Of a stretch of DNA of 14,122 nt, positions 1 to 7,518 are shown one piece after another. The notes below the pieces were generated by a model, which saw only the letters and a list, made by a program, of their open reading frames with translations, was not told the DNA's origin and ran no database searches. The stretch is from Methanobacteriota archaeon. Lineage in GTDB: Archaea > Methanobacteriota > Methanobacteria > Methanobacteriales > Methanobacteriaceae. The translations under genes were made by a program, and so were the position numbers. The stretch is from positions 1 to 14,122 of the forward strand of contig JAEYSH010000160.1 in assembly GCA_023434825.1 (NCBI GenBank). Reading direction: 5' to 3'. Each line of letters starts with the position of its first letter. The stretch's first letter is position 1.

Positions 1-1233
1 CACATAATGTCGCGGTTCATCTCTTATTTCCCATATTCCTCGATCTTTCGTATCCCATATTTCGCAAACATAATCAACCAGGCCCTTTACAAAACCCCAT
101 GTTTCATCAGAAATATCTTTTCCATAACGGGCAGTATCATAAATAGCATTTATCAATTCGCCATAGATATCAAGCTGTTTTTGATTAAATGCAGCATTAC
201 CTATCCTCACAGGACTTGATTGTTTGTAACCTGAAAGATATTCTAATATTTGCTCATTTGTATCAACCTCTTCATGTAAGGGGTACATTATGGTTATATT
301 AGATGGATGTGAATCCTGTGTTATAATATTTTTAATCCATCTCATAAAGTCCTGGGATTCCTGCACATGTTCAAGGTGAAATAATGCTTGTATGGTATAT
401 GCAGAATCTCTAATCCATGCATATCTATAATCCCAGTTTCTAACTCCACCTATACTTTCTGGAAGTGATGTGGTTGCTGCAGCAGCTATTGCACCACTTT
501 TTGGGTTTGTAAGTAATTTTAAGACAAGACCTGAACGAATAATGGTGTCACGCCAAATACCTCGAAGAGCACATATTTGGGGACTTTTATCAGTCCAATC
601 CTTCCAATATTTTTTTGTTACTTCTAATTTACCGTTGCAATAATCATATTCAGATGAATCTCCATCTTGATGTCCATATTGAAGGACAAACCATATTTTA
701 TCATTTTTTTTCATATCAAATTGAGCTTGGACGGAATTATCCTCAATTTTTAAACTGACATTTGTATTTAAAATTAAACTTTCATTTTTATAATTACATT
801 TTATTCCATCTTTGATTAATTCAAATTCGGGAGCGGATTTAGCATAGTTAAAACGAGGTTTGAAATCCAATTTTAGTCTACTGTGCCCTTCAATGCATTC
901 TACTTTTCTATAAATAGCTCTATGCTTTTTATCTTCAATATCTTCTTTCACAGGCATGAAATCAGTTACTGCAACCATTCCAAAAGGAGTATTGAATGTA
1001 GTTCTTAAAATATTTGTACTTCTAATGTATGCTTGAAAAGAATGAAATTTAGAGACAGGTTGAATTGAAAAATGGCCTCCTCTTTCATTATCTAGAATTG
1101 CGGCAAATACTGAAGGTGATTCAAGGTATGGAAAGCACAACCAGTCTATAGATCCATCATTGCCAATTAGGGCACATGTTTCTAGATTTCCAATAATCCC
1201 GTATTCTTCTAAGTCTTTATATCCACTTTGCAC
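1..1233 (-). CDS. Glycoside hydrolase family 15 protein (glucoamylase/trehalase-like), C-terminus cut by window edge
   Basis: Only the first 411 codons are present; the reading frame is open through position 1 and the gene continues to the left. The protein resembles the GH15 family, inverting exo-glucosidases that release glucose from alpha-glucans or, in some archaeal members, cleave trehalose. Seen: an N-terminal motif EYGIIGN...DGSIDWLCFP (about residues 10-35), typical of the prokaryotic GH15 N-terminal domain; the conserved block GGVRNWDYRYAWIRD (R265 to D276); and GIWEIRDEPRHYV at the edge, whose Glu402 is the expected general acid. The second catalytic Glu would lie outside the window. 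The start is GTG at 1233: an in-frame stop lies just upstream, no earlier usable start exists, and a GGGCGG stretch precedes it. No signal peptide is seen, so the enzyme is probably cytoplasmic. It follows the sugar transporter gene after 17 bp on the same strand, so the two are probably cotranscribed. Glucoamylase versus trehalase cannot be decided from sequence alone. Confidence 0.9.
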   Translation of the reverse strand, partial: MQSGYKDLEEYGIIGNLETCALIGNDGSIDWLCFPYLESPSVFAAILDNERGGHFSIQPVSKFHSFQAYIRSTNILRTTFNTPFGMVAVTDFMPVKEDIEDKKHRAIYRKVECIEGHSRLKLDFKPRFNYAKSAPEFELIKDGIKCNYKNESLILNTNVSLKIEDNSVQAQFDMKKNDKIWFVLQYGHQDGDSSEYDYCNGKLEVTKKYWKDWTDKSPQICALRGIWRDTIIRSGLVLKLLTNPKSGAIAAAATTSLPESIGGVRNWDYRYAWIRDSAYTIQALFHLEHVQESQDFMRWIKNIITQDSHPSNITIMYPLHEEVDTNEQILEYLSGYKQSSPVRIGNAAFNQKQLDIYGELINAIYDTARYGKDISDETWGFVKGLVDYVCEIWDTKDRGIWEIRDEPRHYV

Positions 1234-1250
1234 ATAAATCCGCCCTTCAA

Positions 1251-2612
1251 TTAACGCAGTTTACCTAAAAAGCAAAGCCTCTCAATCTCTTCAAGAGATT
1301 TTCCTTTAGTTTCAGGTACTCTAAAGTAAACGAATAATAAAGCCAGTATTCCAATTATTGCATAAAGCCAAAATGTTCCCGGTGTCCCTAATAACTGAAT
1401 TAAAGATAAAAAAGTTATTGCTACAATTAAATTCATTCCCCAGTTAACTACAGTAGCCGTACTCATTGCACGACCCCTTATTTTCAATGGATATATCTCT
1501 GAAATCATTAACCAGAAAACAGGACCAAGACCAATTGCAAAAGATCCAACATACAGCATCAAGCTTATAACAGCTAATAATCCTAAAGATCCTGATAAAC
1601 CAGGTAACGCAAAGGCCAGTCCTAATATTACCAGGCTAATTACCATACCTGCGATTCCGAATAGGAGTAAAGGCCTTCTTCCAATTCTATCAATTAATAA
1701 TATCGCCACAACAGTTAAAAGCACGTTTATTACCCCAATTCCTGCGGTAGCAAGAATAGAAACAGAAGCAGATTCTAATCCGGCGAATAAAAGAATTGTA
1801 GGGGCATAATATATGACTGTATTAATTCCAGTCAACTGCTGAAACATAGCAAGCCCTACACCAATTATTAATGCTCTCCTAATTGAAGGATCCAGTAAAT
1901 CAGACCATTTACTCTCTCTTTCAATAGCTAAACTCTCTCTTATTTCATTTATTTCGGGATCAATTTCATCTTTAGTTCTTATTTTTTCAAGAACATCTCT
2001 TGCTCTATCAATCCATCCTTTACTAATAAGCCATCTAGGACTATATGGCATAAAATACATTCCAATCCCCAGTATAATACTCGGAACGACTGCAACTCCA
2101 AGCATCCATCTCCATGCTCCTGTTGTTGCAAAATATAAATCCACAAGATAGGAAACAACAATGCCTATGGTTATGGCAAGCTGGTTTAATGATACTAATG
2201 CCCCTCTAATATTGGCGGGGGCAACTTCAGCGATATAGAGCGGTACAACAAATGAAGCAATTCCAATAGCTATCCCAATACCTATTCTACCTGCAATTAA
2301 TGTAATAATGTCTGGAGTTAATGCAGTGAATATAGATCCTAATCCAAAAATTATAGCAGCCAGAATAATCATTATACGCCTACCATATTTATCCGCCAGT
2401 ACTCCGCTTACACTTGCACCTATAACAGCACCAATTAAAACAGCACTTACTACAATTTCTTGCAATGTGCTGGAAAGTGCAAATGCTTCCCTAATAAATA
2501 ATATGGCACCTGAAATTACACCGGTATCATATCCGAATAATAATCCCCCAATTGCAGTTATTGCTGCAACTATGATAACAAATCTATTCTTTCCATAATC
2601 TTTTTTAGCCAT
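1251..2612 (-). CDS. MFS sugar transporter, sugar porter family
   Basis: A 453-residue major facilitator protein with about 12 hydrophobic segments, of the size usual for the sugar porter family (XylE/GLUT type). Signatures seen: GGLLFGYDTGVISG (D29), loop 2-3 motif GVLADKYGRR (70-79), RGALVSLNQLA (Q144), QQLTGIN (258-264), a repeat of the GRR motif in the second half (DRIGRRP), EIYPLKIRGRAMS, and the C-terminal PETKGKSLEEIE (433-444). Family knowledge: the Gln in the fifth helix, QQ...N in the seventh and Trp in the tenth contact sugar in XylE. All have counterparts here (Q144, Q258, Q259, N264, W391), which supports a monosaccharide substrate, probably symported with protons. The start is ATG at 2612 with a GGAG ribosome site 7 bases upstream. 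It is the first gene of a probable two-gene unit with the GH15 enzyme. The exact sugar is unknown; export is possible but less usual for the family. Confidence 0.9.
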   Translation of the reverse strand: MAKKDYGKNRFVIIVAAITAIGGLLFGYDTGVISGAILFIREAFALSSTLQEIVVSAVLIGAVIGASVSGVLADKYGRRIMIILAAIIFGLGSIFTALTPDIITLIAGRIGIGIAIGIASFVVPLYIAEVAPANIRGALVSLNQLAITIGIVVSYLVDLYFATTGAWRWMLGVAVVPSIILGIGMYFMPYSPRWLISKGWIDRARDVLEKIRTKDEIDPEINEIRESLAIERESKWSDLLDPSIRRALIIGVGLAMFQQLTGINTVIYYAPTILLFAGLESASVSILATAGIGVINVLLTVVAILLIDRIGRRPLLLFGIAGMVISLVILGLAFALPGLSGSLGLLAVISLMLYVGSFAIGLGPVFWLMISEIYPLKIRGRAMSTATVVNWGMNLIVAITFLSLIQLLGTPGTFWLYAIIGILALLFVYFRVPETKGKSLEEIERLCFLGKLR

Positions 2613-2657
2613 TATACTGCTCCATTTTATTAAATGATTAATTTTTCATTTAAAATT

Positions 2658-2676
2658 GTATATTAGACAATATAAT
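2658..2676 (-). promoter_or_regulatory. Possible TATA region of the sugar transporter operon
   Basis: On the minus strand this stretch holds two TATA-like sequences, ATTATATTG and TAATATAC, about 45-65 bases upstream of the transporter ATG. Initiation about 25 bases downstream would give a short leader containing the GGAG ribosome site. The region is AT-rich throughout, so the assignment is weak. Confidence 0.3.
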
Positions 2677-2868
2677 CCCCATTTAAGTTGATTAATAGTT
2701 TCTAGGAAGACTTATTTAAGAAAAATAACATGGAGAATTGTTTTTGTCGTGTAATTATGTTGGCCAGGGATCATTTTAATAATTTTATTTTATTTAGTAT
2801 TACTATTATTTTATTCAATGTTTAAAAAATTTTACCCAATATTAAAAATAAGCCTTAGATAATTTTTA

Positions 2869-2880
2869 GTGAGTATTAAC
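2869..2880. repeat. Left arm of a 12-bp perfect inverted repeat
   Basis: GTGAGTATTAAC, the exact reverse complement of positions 2963-2974. It lies about 30 bp upstream of the TATA-like box of the TctA gene. It may be one of two operator sites bracketing the promoter; no function is established. Confidence 0.5.
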
Positions 2881-2908
2881 TGATTATAATCCCTTTATTT
2901 TATGAAAA

Positions 2909-2924
2909 AATATATATTATAAAT
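2909..2924 (+). promoter_or_regulatory. TATA-like box upstream of the TctA permease
   Basis: An uninterrupted A/T stretch, AATATATATTATAAAT, about 70-85 bases upstream of the chosen start. Archaeal initiation about 25 bases downstream would fall near 2945 and give a leader of roughly 50 bases that contains the right arm of the inverted repeat. Confidence 0.5.
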
Positions 2925-2962
2925 AATTAATTTAATATAAGCATTAATAAGCCGCTAATAGT

Positions 2963-2974
2963 GTTAATACTCAC
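2963..2974. repeat. Right arm of a 12-bp perfect inverted repeat
   Basis: GTTAATACTCAC, the exact reverse complement of positions 2869-2880. It sits between the predicted transcription start and the start codon of the TctA gene, where a bound repressor would block transcription. Confidence 0.5.
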
Positions 2975-2992
2975 AATTAGTTGATTTGTATA

Positions 2993-4255
2993 ATGGGAGT
3001 GATAAAAATTATTGATCTTATTCTGGCATGCTTAATTGGAGTATTGTGTGGCTCATTAACGGGATTAATACCCGGAATTCATGTTAATACTGTAGGGGCA
3101 TTTATTTTTGCATCTTCACCATTTCTTTTAATTTCCTACTCTCCAGAAATTTTATGCATTTTCTTAATTTCAATGGCCATTTCACACGCTCTTCTTGAGT
3201 TTATACCATCAATATTTTTAGGTGTTCCAGAAGAAGGGACACTATTATCTATTTTACCGGGACATAAGATGGTAATTCAGGGAAGAGGAAAAGAAGCGGT
3301 TCGTTTAGCAGCAATAGGTGGATTTGGAGCTATAATAATTACAATATTATTATTGCCCTTATTTATGATGGTTCTGCCGGCTTTATATGGTCCAATAAAG
3401 CCCTATATTTGGATTTTACTTGTAATAATTGTAATTTATATGCTCATTAGATTAAGTAATGATTTTAAATCCTTTTTCTGGTCATCTGCACTTTTTTTGC
3501 TATCGGGAATAATGGGTTATACGATGCTTAATTTACCCATATCTTCAAATGTTTCCCTTATGTGTATCTTTACGGGCCTTTTTGGGGTTAGCACTTTACT
3601 TTACAGTCTTTCAGAGAGTTCCTTTGTTCCAACTCAAAACAGATTCCATAGTTTTAAAATTGATTCTACTATTTTAAGGGGAATTTTTGCAGGTGGATTT
3701 GCAGGCACTATTTTGGGCTTTTTACCGGGTTTGGGTCCTGCTCAGGGAAGTTTAATAGCTCAGGAATTAAGTGGTGGTGGTGACCCCGAAAAGAATAGTG
3801 AAGGATTTTTAGTGGCAATTAGTGGTATTAATACTGCCGATACGTTGTTTTCATTAGTAATGATATATTTAATCGGAAATCCACGTAGCGGAATCGCAGT
3901 TTATGTTGAAAATATTATTCAAGGCTTTGATTTTAACCATTTAATATTCTTCATATTCACAGCATTAACAGCAGTTTCATTATCTTTATTTTTATGTTTA
4001 AAATTAGGAGATAGAATTAGTGAGTCAATTGAGAAATTTAATTATGAAAAACTTTCATGGATTGTAATTATATTTATGAGTATTCTGGTGTTTGTATTTT
4101 CACTCTGGTATCATGTAAACATTTTTTACATGTTAATTGTTTATATAACGGCCATTTCAATGGGTTTATTGCCCCATTATCTTGGAGTGAATAAATCAAA
4201 TTTAATGGGAGTTTTAATTGTTCCAGCAATTGTTATATATTATAATATGTTTTGA
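2993..4255 (+). CDS. TctA-family (tripartite tricarboxylate transporter type) membrane permease
   Basis: A very hydrophobic protein of 420 residues with roughly ten membrane segments, resembling the archaeal TctA-like permeases (COG1784/PF01970 type). The clearest marks are two proline-glycine motifs in equivalent places of the two halves: GLIPGIHVNT (P27, G28) and GFLPGLGPAQGS (P245), as expected for an internally duplicated transporter. Classical TctA works with a small membrane protein TctB and a periplasmic binding protein TctC. Neither is encoded nearby, so the substrate cannot be inferred; carboxylates are only the family default. The start is uncertain: ATG at 2993 is chosen, with TTG at 2981 (four residues longer) and GTG at 2999 as alternatives; none has a convincing ribosome site. 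It converges with the small minus-strand gene that ends 17 bp downstream. Confidence 0.8.
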   Translation: MGVIKIIDLILACLIGVLCGSLTGLIPGIHVNTVGAFIFASSPFLLISYSPEILCIFLISMAISHALLEFIPSIFLGVPEEGTLLSILPGHKMVIQGRGKEAVRLAAIGGFGAIIITILLLPLFMMVLPALYGPIKPYIWILLVIIVIYMLIRLSNDFKSFFWSSALFLLSGIMGYTMLNLPISSNVSLMCIFTGLFGVSTLLYSLSESSFVPTQNRFHSFKIDSTILRGIFAGGFAGTILGFLPGLGPAQGSLIAQELSGGGDPEKNSEGFLVAISGINTADTLFSLVMIYLIGNPRSGIAVYVENIIQGFDFNHLIFFIFTALTAVSLSLFLCLKLGDRISESIEKFNYEKLSWIVIIFMSILVFVFSLWYHVNIFYMLIVYITAISMGLLPHYLGVNKSNLMGVLIVPAIVIYYNMF

Positions 4256-4272
4256 AAATGAGTAAATTTAAT

Positions 4273-4614
4273 TTAATCTTCTAAATTACAGGGAGGCATA
4301 TGGACACTTATGAGGGCGTTTTTTAATTTTTCTCTATTTTCTTCGGTTGAATTAGGCATTAAATGGGCGCTGATGTAAATATTGCTCTTAAAACCAGCTT
4401 TTTTAAACCAGCAGTTATACTTGGGATGGTTTAGATATGATTCTTCTCCCGATAATTCTTTAGATTCGCATAAATAAATGATCTGGTATCCATCTGGATT
4501 GTTTTCTGGTTCTGGCTTCATCATAATGGCATAAATCGCTGGAAAATTCAGTGGATTCCATTCCTTTAACAGATGGGGGCCGTCAAATAATCTATTACTT
4601 ATTTCAATGCTCAT
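4273..4614 (-). CDS. Small protein with a GIY-YIG nuclease-like pattern, function unknown
   Basis: A 113-residue soluble protein. I do not recognise a characterised orthologue. The order of motifs recalls the GIY-YIG endonuclease fold: FPAIYAI (residues 24-30) where GIY would be, IIYLCES (45-51) where YIG would be, and near the C-terminus REKLKNALI...PPCN (94-110), like the E..LI....P..N pattern of that family, with E95 as the possible metal-binding Glu. The Arg that normally follows YIG by a few residues is not evident; the segment reads KELSGEESYLNH. Activity is therefore doubtful and the fold assignment is inference. ATG at 4614 is chosen over TTG at 4626 because a GAGG ribosome site (4621-4624) lies 6 bases upstream of it and overlaps the longer version. 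It follows the methyltransferase gene by 43 bp on the same strand, possibly cotranscribed. Confidence 0.7.
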   Translation of the reverse strand: MSIEISNRLFDGPHLLKEWNPLNFPAIYAIMMKPEPENNPDGYQIIYLCESKELSGEESYLNHPKYNCWFKKAGFKSNIYISAHLMPNSTEENREKLKNALISVHMPPCNLED

Positions 4615-4620
4615 AAAAAT

Positions 4621-4624
4621 CCTC
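4621..4624 (-). promoter_or_regulatory. Ribosome binding site deciding the start at 4614
   Basis: GAGG on the minus strand with a 6-base spacer to ATG 4614. It makes the upstream in-frame TTG at 4626 an unlikely start. Confidence 0.6.
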
Positions 4625-4657
4625 AAAATAATTTATTGCATCTTATGCTTTAAATAA

Positions 4658-5638
4658 TTATATAATTATCACTTCTTTACCTAATTGGGAAGCAGCTTTT
4701 ATAAAATCAGAATTATCAACATCTGGAAAAGTATCAATGATGCAAATATCAAATTTTTCATCTAGAATCTCATTTAATTTCCTTATATCCTCAGAATATA
4801 CTTTGAAATTTTTACCTTCTGCAACAATCTCGTTTTTAGGATCAAAGTATTCAACTGGAAAATCATTAACTTCAAGATTAATTGCTGTCATTTCTACTGC
4901 AGGACGCCAGATATCATTAAAAACAACAAAACGAGCTCCAGCTTTTAGACAGGCGATTCCAAGTGTTCCAGGCCCGCAGGTGCAATCTATAACAGACGGA
5001 GAATCATAGTTTTCTAAAACTTTATTAAGAATTTCTATTTTAGGATAATTCCCTCTTGGAACTTCAATGTGGATTTTTGACTGATTTTTATAGATGCAGA
5101 GTGATCCATATGGCGTTTTGACAATATCGCATCGAATATCGCAGCCTGCAAGAAGTTCATATTCATTTGGGTTTAATTCAATATCTTTTATACCTACAGT
5201 TTCTCTTAAATTCCCTTTTAGCACTCCTTTAACTTCTTTAACTTCATTAATTATTTTTTCACCACATTCTTTAGTGAAATCATCAGATAATATAACAACA
5301 GACTCTTCAGGCATATATGGTGAAGAATTAAGTGGAAAAGCAGGAGTTATTAGGGGAGTACATGTATTTCTAAGACTTGAATTTTTATCTTTTATTCCCT
5401 CTTCAATCATTATTTTAAGTATATGGGCAATTACAATATCTAAATGTCTTTTATTGCAATTACAATTACCATAATCATTATTTATTTCATTAAGATATAT
5501 TTGCTGACTTAATGGGGAAAATTTTTTTAATTTGGAAGCTTTGCATTCATCACATGAACTATAAAATAGTTCGATCTCATTGAGGACTTGTTCCGCTGAT
5601 TTTATGCAGGTACTCCCACAGCCACATTTAATTTCCAT
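4658..5638 (-). CDS. SAM-dependent methyltransferase with a cysteine-rich N-terminal region
   Basis: A 326-residue protein. The C-terminal half is a class I Rossmann methyltransferase: motif I VIDCTCGPGTLG (D218, G222, G224), an acidic position at FND at the end of the second strand, then EMTAINLEVND, motif III-like SEDIRKLNE and motif IV-like FDICIIDTFPD. The first 65 residues carry seven cysteines (C5, C7, C11, C29, C32, C59, C61) and H65, a pattern suited to zinc or an Fe-S cluster. Layout around the SAM site loosely recalls Trm5/TYW2-like RNA methyltransferases, but DTFP replaces their usual motif, so the substrate (RNA, protein or small molecule) is open. ATG at 5638 has no ribosome site, and an AT-rich TATA-like element lies about 26 bases upstream, suggesting a leaderless message. 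It is divergent from the secretion ATPase and precedes the small GIY-YIG-like gene. Confidence 0.75.
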   Translation of the reverse strand: MEIKCGCGSTCIKSAEQVLNEIELFYSSCDECKASKLKKFSPLSQQIYLNEINNDYGNCNCNKRHLDIVIAHILKIMIEEGIKDKNSSLRNTCTPLITPAFPLNSSPYMPEESVVILSDDFTKECGEKIINEVKEVKGVLKGNLRETVGIKDIELNPNEYELLAGCDIRCDIVKTPYGSLCIYKNQSKIHIEVPRGNYPKIEILNKVLENYDSPSVIDCTCGPGTLGIACLKAGARFVVFNDIWRPAVEMTAINLEVNDFPVEYFDPKNEIVAEGKNFKVYSEDIRKLNEILDEKFDICIIDTFPDVDNSDFIKAASQLGKEVIII

Positions 5639-5656
5639 ATGCTTAAATATTTGATA

Positions 5657-5675
5657 TTTAATATAAATATATAAT
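5657..5675. promoter_or_regulatory. Shared TATA-rich element between divergent genes
   Basis: An AT-only stretch that reads as a TATA-like box on both strands. On the minus strand TTTATATT is centred about 26 bases from ATG 5638, the spacing expected for a leaderless methyltransferase message. On the plus strand AAATATATAA is centred about 27 bases from ATG 5696 of the secretion ATPase. The whole space between the two genes is about 57 bp. Confidence 0.5.
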
Positions 5676-5695
5676 CTATAATTGTCGTGAGTTAC

Positions 5696-7498
5696 ATGAG
5701 AAATAAGCGTAAAGAAATACTCAGGGATCTTTTAGGAGAATTCGGTTCTGAAGATGAAGAGAGTGATGGAAACGAAAAGCCAGAAGAGGAAACTTATGAA
5801 AAACCAGATAAAGAACCATCTGAAGAGCCTGAATATGTGCCGGAGAAATTAGAACCTCAGGAAGATTTAGCAATTAATTCTTTTTTATCAGATAAAGCAA
5901 AACCTGGGATTGAAAATAATTCAACTGAATCTTATATGCCTCGTAGAATTGAACGCAAAGAGGAAAAACCTTCATTTTTCGATGATGATGATGGTGGATA
6001 TAAACTGGACGCAATCATAGGCAGCGAACCTGCACTTGATAAGGTTATAGATAGACCAAAAAGGCGAAATAAAAAAATAAAGAAAATGAGTGAGGGAATA
6101 AAGGCTGAGATCATAGAAGAAGGTCTGATTCCTTCGTATAATGTTAATGTTCCTAAATTTACAGAACGTGAGCGACAATTACTTAATGAAATTCGTGAAA
6201 AACTGGTTGAAGTCGCTGTTTCTCAAGGTGAAAGTTTTAAAATTGAGGAAAGCTCTTTTATTGGTGAAGTTAAAGAATTCCTGAAAATGAAAGGGGTTCG
6301 AGATACTGAAAAGCTTGCTGCACAGATTTCTCAAGAGATGCTGGGATATGCACAGTTAGATCCTATGATTAAAGATGATGATCTCGAAGAAATTATGGTA
6401 ATAGGCATAAATAAGCCTGTTTTTGTTTATCATCGAAAAATTGGAATGATGCAAACGAATGTTGTATTTGATAATGATGATGATGCAAGGGCAATAATAG
6501 ATGTTATTGCTAGGCAAGTAAACCGTAGAATAGACCAACAGACTCCCATTCTGGATGCTAGGCTGGCAGATGGTTCAAGGGTCAATGCCACTATTCCTCC
6601 AGTGTCTGCAGACGGATCAACATTGACTATTCGTAAATTCCGTAAAGATCCACTTACTGTAATTGATTTAATTAATTTTAAGACTCTTTCATCACATTTA
6701 GCCGGATTTTTATGGGTATGTGTCGATGGACTTGGAGTTAAACCGTGTAACGCAATTATAGCTGGAGGTACTGGTTCAGGTAAAACAACAACCTTGAATA
6801 CAGTAACATCATTTACACCTCCACGTGAGCGAATTATTACAATAGAAGATACTTTGGAGCTTCAGCTTCCTCACGATCACGTGTTACGTATGGAAACACG
6901 ACCTCCGAATATTGAGGGAAAAGGGGAACTGGACATGGATACTTTGGTTAAGAACTCTTTAAGGCAGAGACCAGATCGTGTAATTGTAGGAGAGGTCAGG
7001 GGAATGGAAGCTATTACTCTTTTCACAGCTTTAAACACTGGACACTCTGGATTTGGTACACTTCACTCAAACACTGCAAGAGAAACGATTACAAGACTTG
7101 TAAATCCTCCAATGAATGTTCCAAATATTATGATACCTGCTTTAGATTTCATTATTATGCAGAACAGAATGTATAGGCCTGAAGGAGGCTCTATAAGAAG
7201 AGTTACTGAAGTTGCAGAAATTGTAGGTATGGAAGAAGGTAATGTACAGCTTAACCGTGTATTTGAATGGAATAATGTAGTTGATAAAGTAGAATACGTA
7301 GGAATAGCCAGTAAAACATTAAGGGAAATAGCTGAACTCCGTGGAATTGGTATTACAGAAATTGAAGAGGAAATAGAAAAAAGAAGGCTTGTATTGGAAT
7401 ACATGGCTGATAATAACATTAGATCAATTTCTGAAGTTGGTAATTGGATTCATGAATATTATAGAGATCCAGATGAGATTCTAGAAAAAATACTGTAA
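5696..7498 (+). CDS. Type II/IV secretion system ATPase, archaeal GspE/TadA family
   Basis: The ATPase that powers assembly of an archaeal type IV pilus-like or secretion apparatus, acting as a cytoplasmic hexamer under the membrane platform. The 600-residue protein has an acidic, probably disordered N-terminal extension (about 1-150, rich in E, D, P and K), then an N-terminal domain, then the catalytic domain with Walker A AGGTGSGKTT (K363), an acidic box around ITIEDTLELQ, the family stretch LRMETRPPN...RQRPDRVIVGEVRG with Walker B Glu433, and the His box GHSGFGTLHSNT (H457). All catalytic motifs look intact. The start is ATG at 5696, with a weak GTGA ribosome-like match 5 bases upstream; GTG at 5687 would add three residues. 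The gene lies 20 bp before the TadC/GspF-type protein, surely one unit. No pilin, prepilin peptidase or archaellum gene is in the window, so which filament or secreted protein it serves cannot be told. Confidence 0.92.
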   Translation: MRNKRKEILRDLLGEFGSEDEESDGNEKPEEETYEKPDKEPSEEPEYVPEKLEPQEDLAINSFLSDKAKPGIENNSTESYMPRRIERKEEKPSFFDDDDGGYKLDAIIGSEPALDKVIDRPKRRNKKIKKMSEGIKAEIIEEGLIPSYNVNVPKFTERERQLLNEIREKLVEVAVSQGESFKIEESSFIGEVKEFLKMKGVRDTEKLAAQISQEMLGYAQLDPMIKDDDLEEIMVIGINKPVFVYHRKIGMMQTNVVFDNDDDARAIIDVIARQVNRRIDQQTPILDARLADGSRVNATIPPVSADGSTLTIRKFRKDPLTVIDLINFKTLSSHLAGFLWVCVDGLGVKPCNAIIAGGTGSGKTTTLNTVTSFTPPRERIITIEDTLELQLPHDHVLRMETRPPNIEGKGELDMDTLVKNSLRQRPDRVIVGEVRGMEAITLFTALNTGHSGFGTLHSNTARETITRLVNPPMNVPNIMIPALDFIIMQNRMYRPEGGSIRRVTEVAEIVGMEEGNVQLNRVFEWNNVVDKVEYVGIASKTLREIAELRGIGITEIEEEIEKRRLVLEYMADNNIRSISEVGNWIHEYYRDPDEILEKIL

Positions 7499-7518
7499 AT
7501 TCTTGATGTGGTGGTAAT

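Larger units (their letters stand above)
2613..2992. other. AT-rich divergent intergenic region
   Basis: About 380 bp between the minus-strand sugar transporter and the plus-strand TctA gene. No coding region is supported; the longest candidate is a 22-codon ATG frame near 2758. It must contain the promoters of both divergent units. Visible elements are a TATA-like stretch and a 12-bp inverted repeat on the TctA side, listed separately, and weaker TATA-like sequences on the transporter side. Confidence 0.7.

Noticed and set aside
7..219. 70-codon plus-strand open frame at the left edge
   Set aside because: It is antisense to the clear GH15 reading frame and its translation has no recognisable features.
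2758..2826. 22-codon ATG open frame in the MFS-TctA intergenic region
   Set aside because: No ribosome site, AT-driven composition and no recognisable sequence.
4655..4670. 16-bp perfect palindrome ATAATTATATAATTAT at the end of the methyltransferase gene
   Set aside because: It is made only of A and T and partly codes the protein's last residues. It could be a TATA-like element for the downstream small gene, but it is too low in complexity to call.
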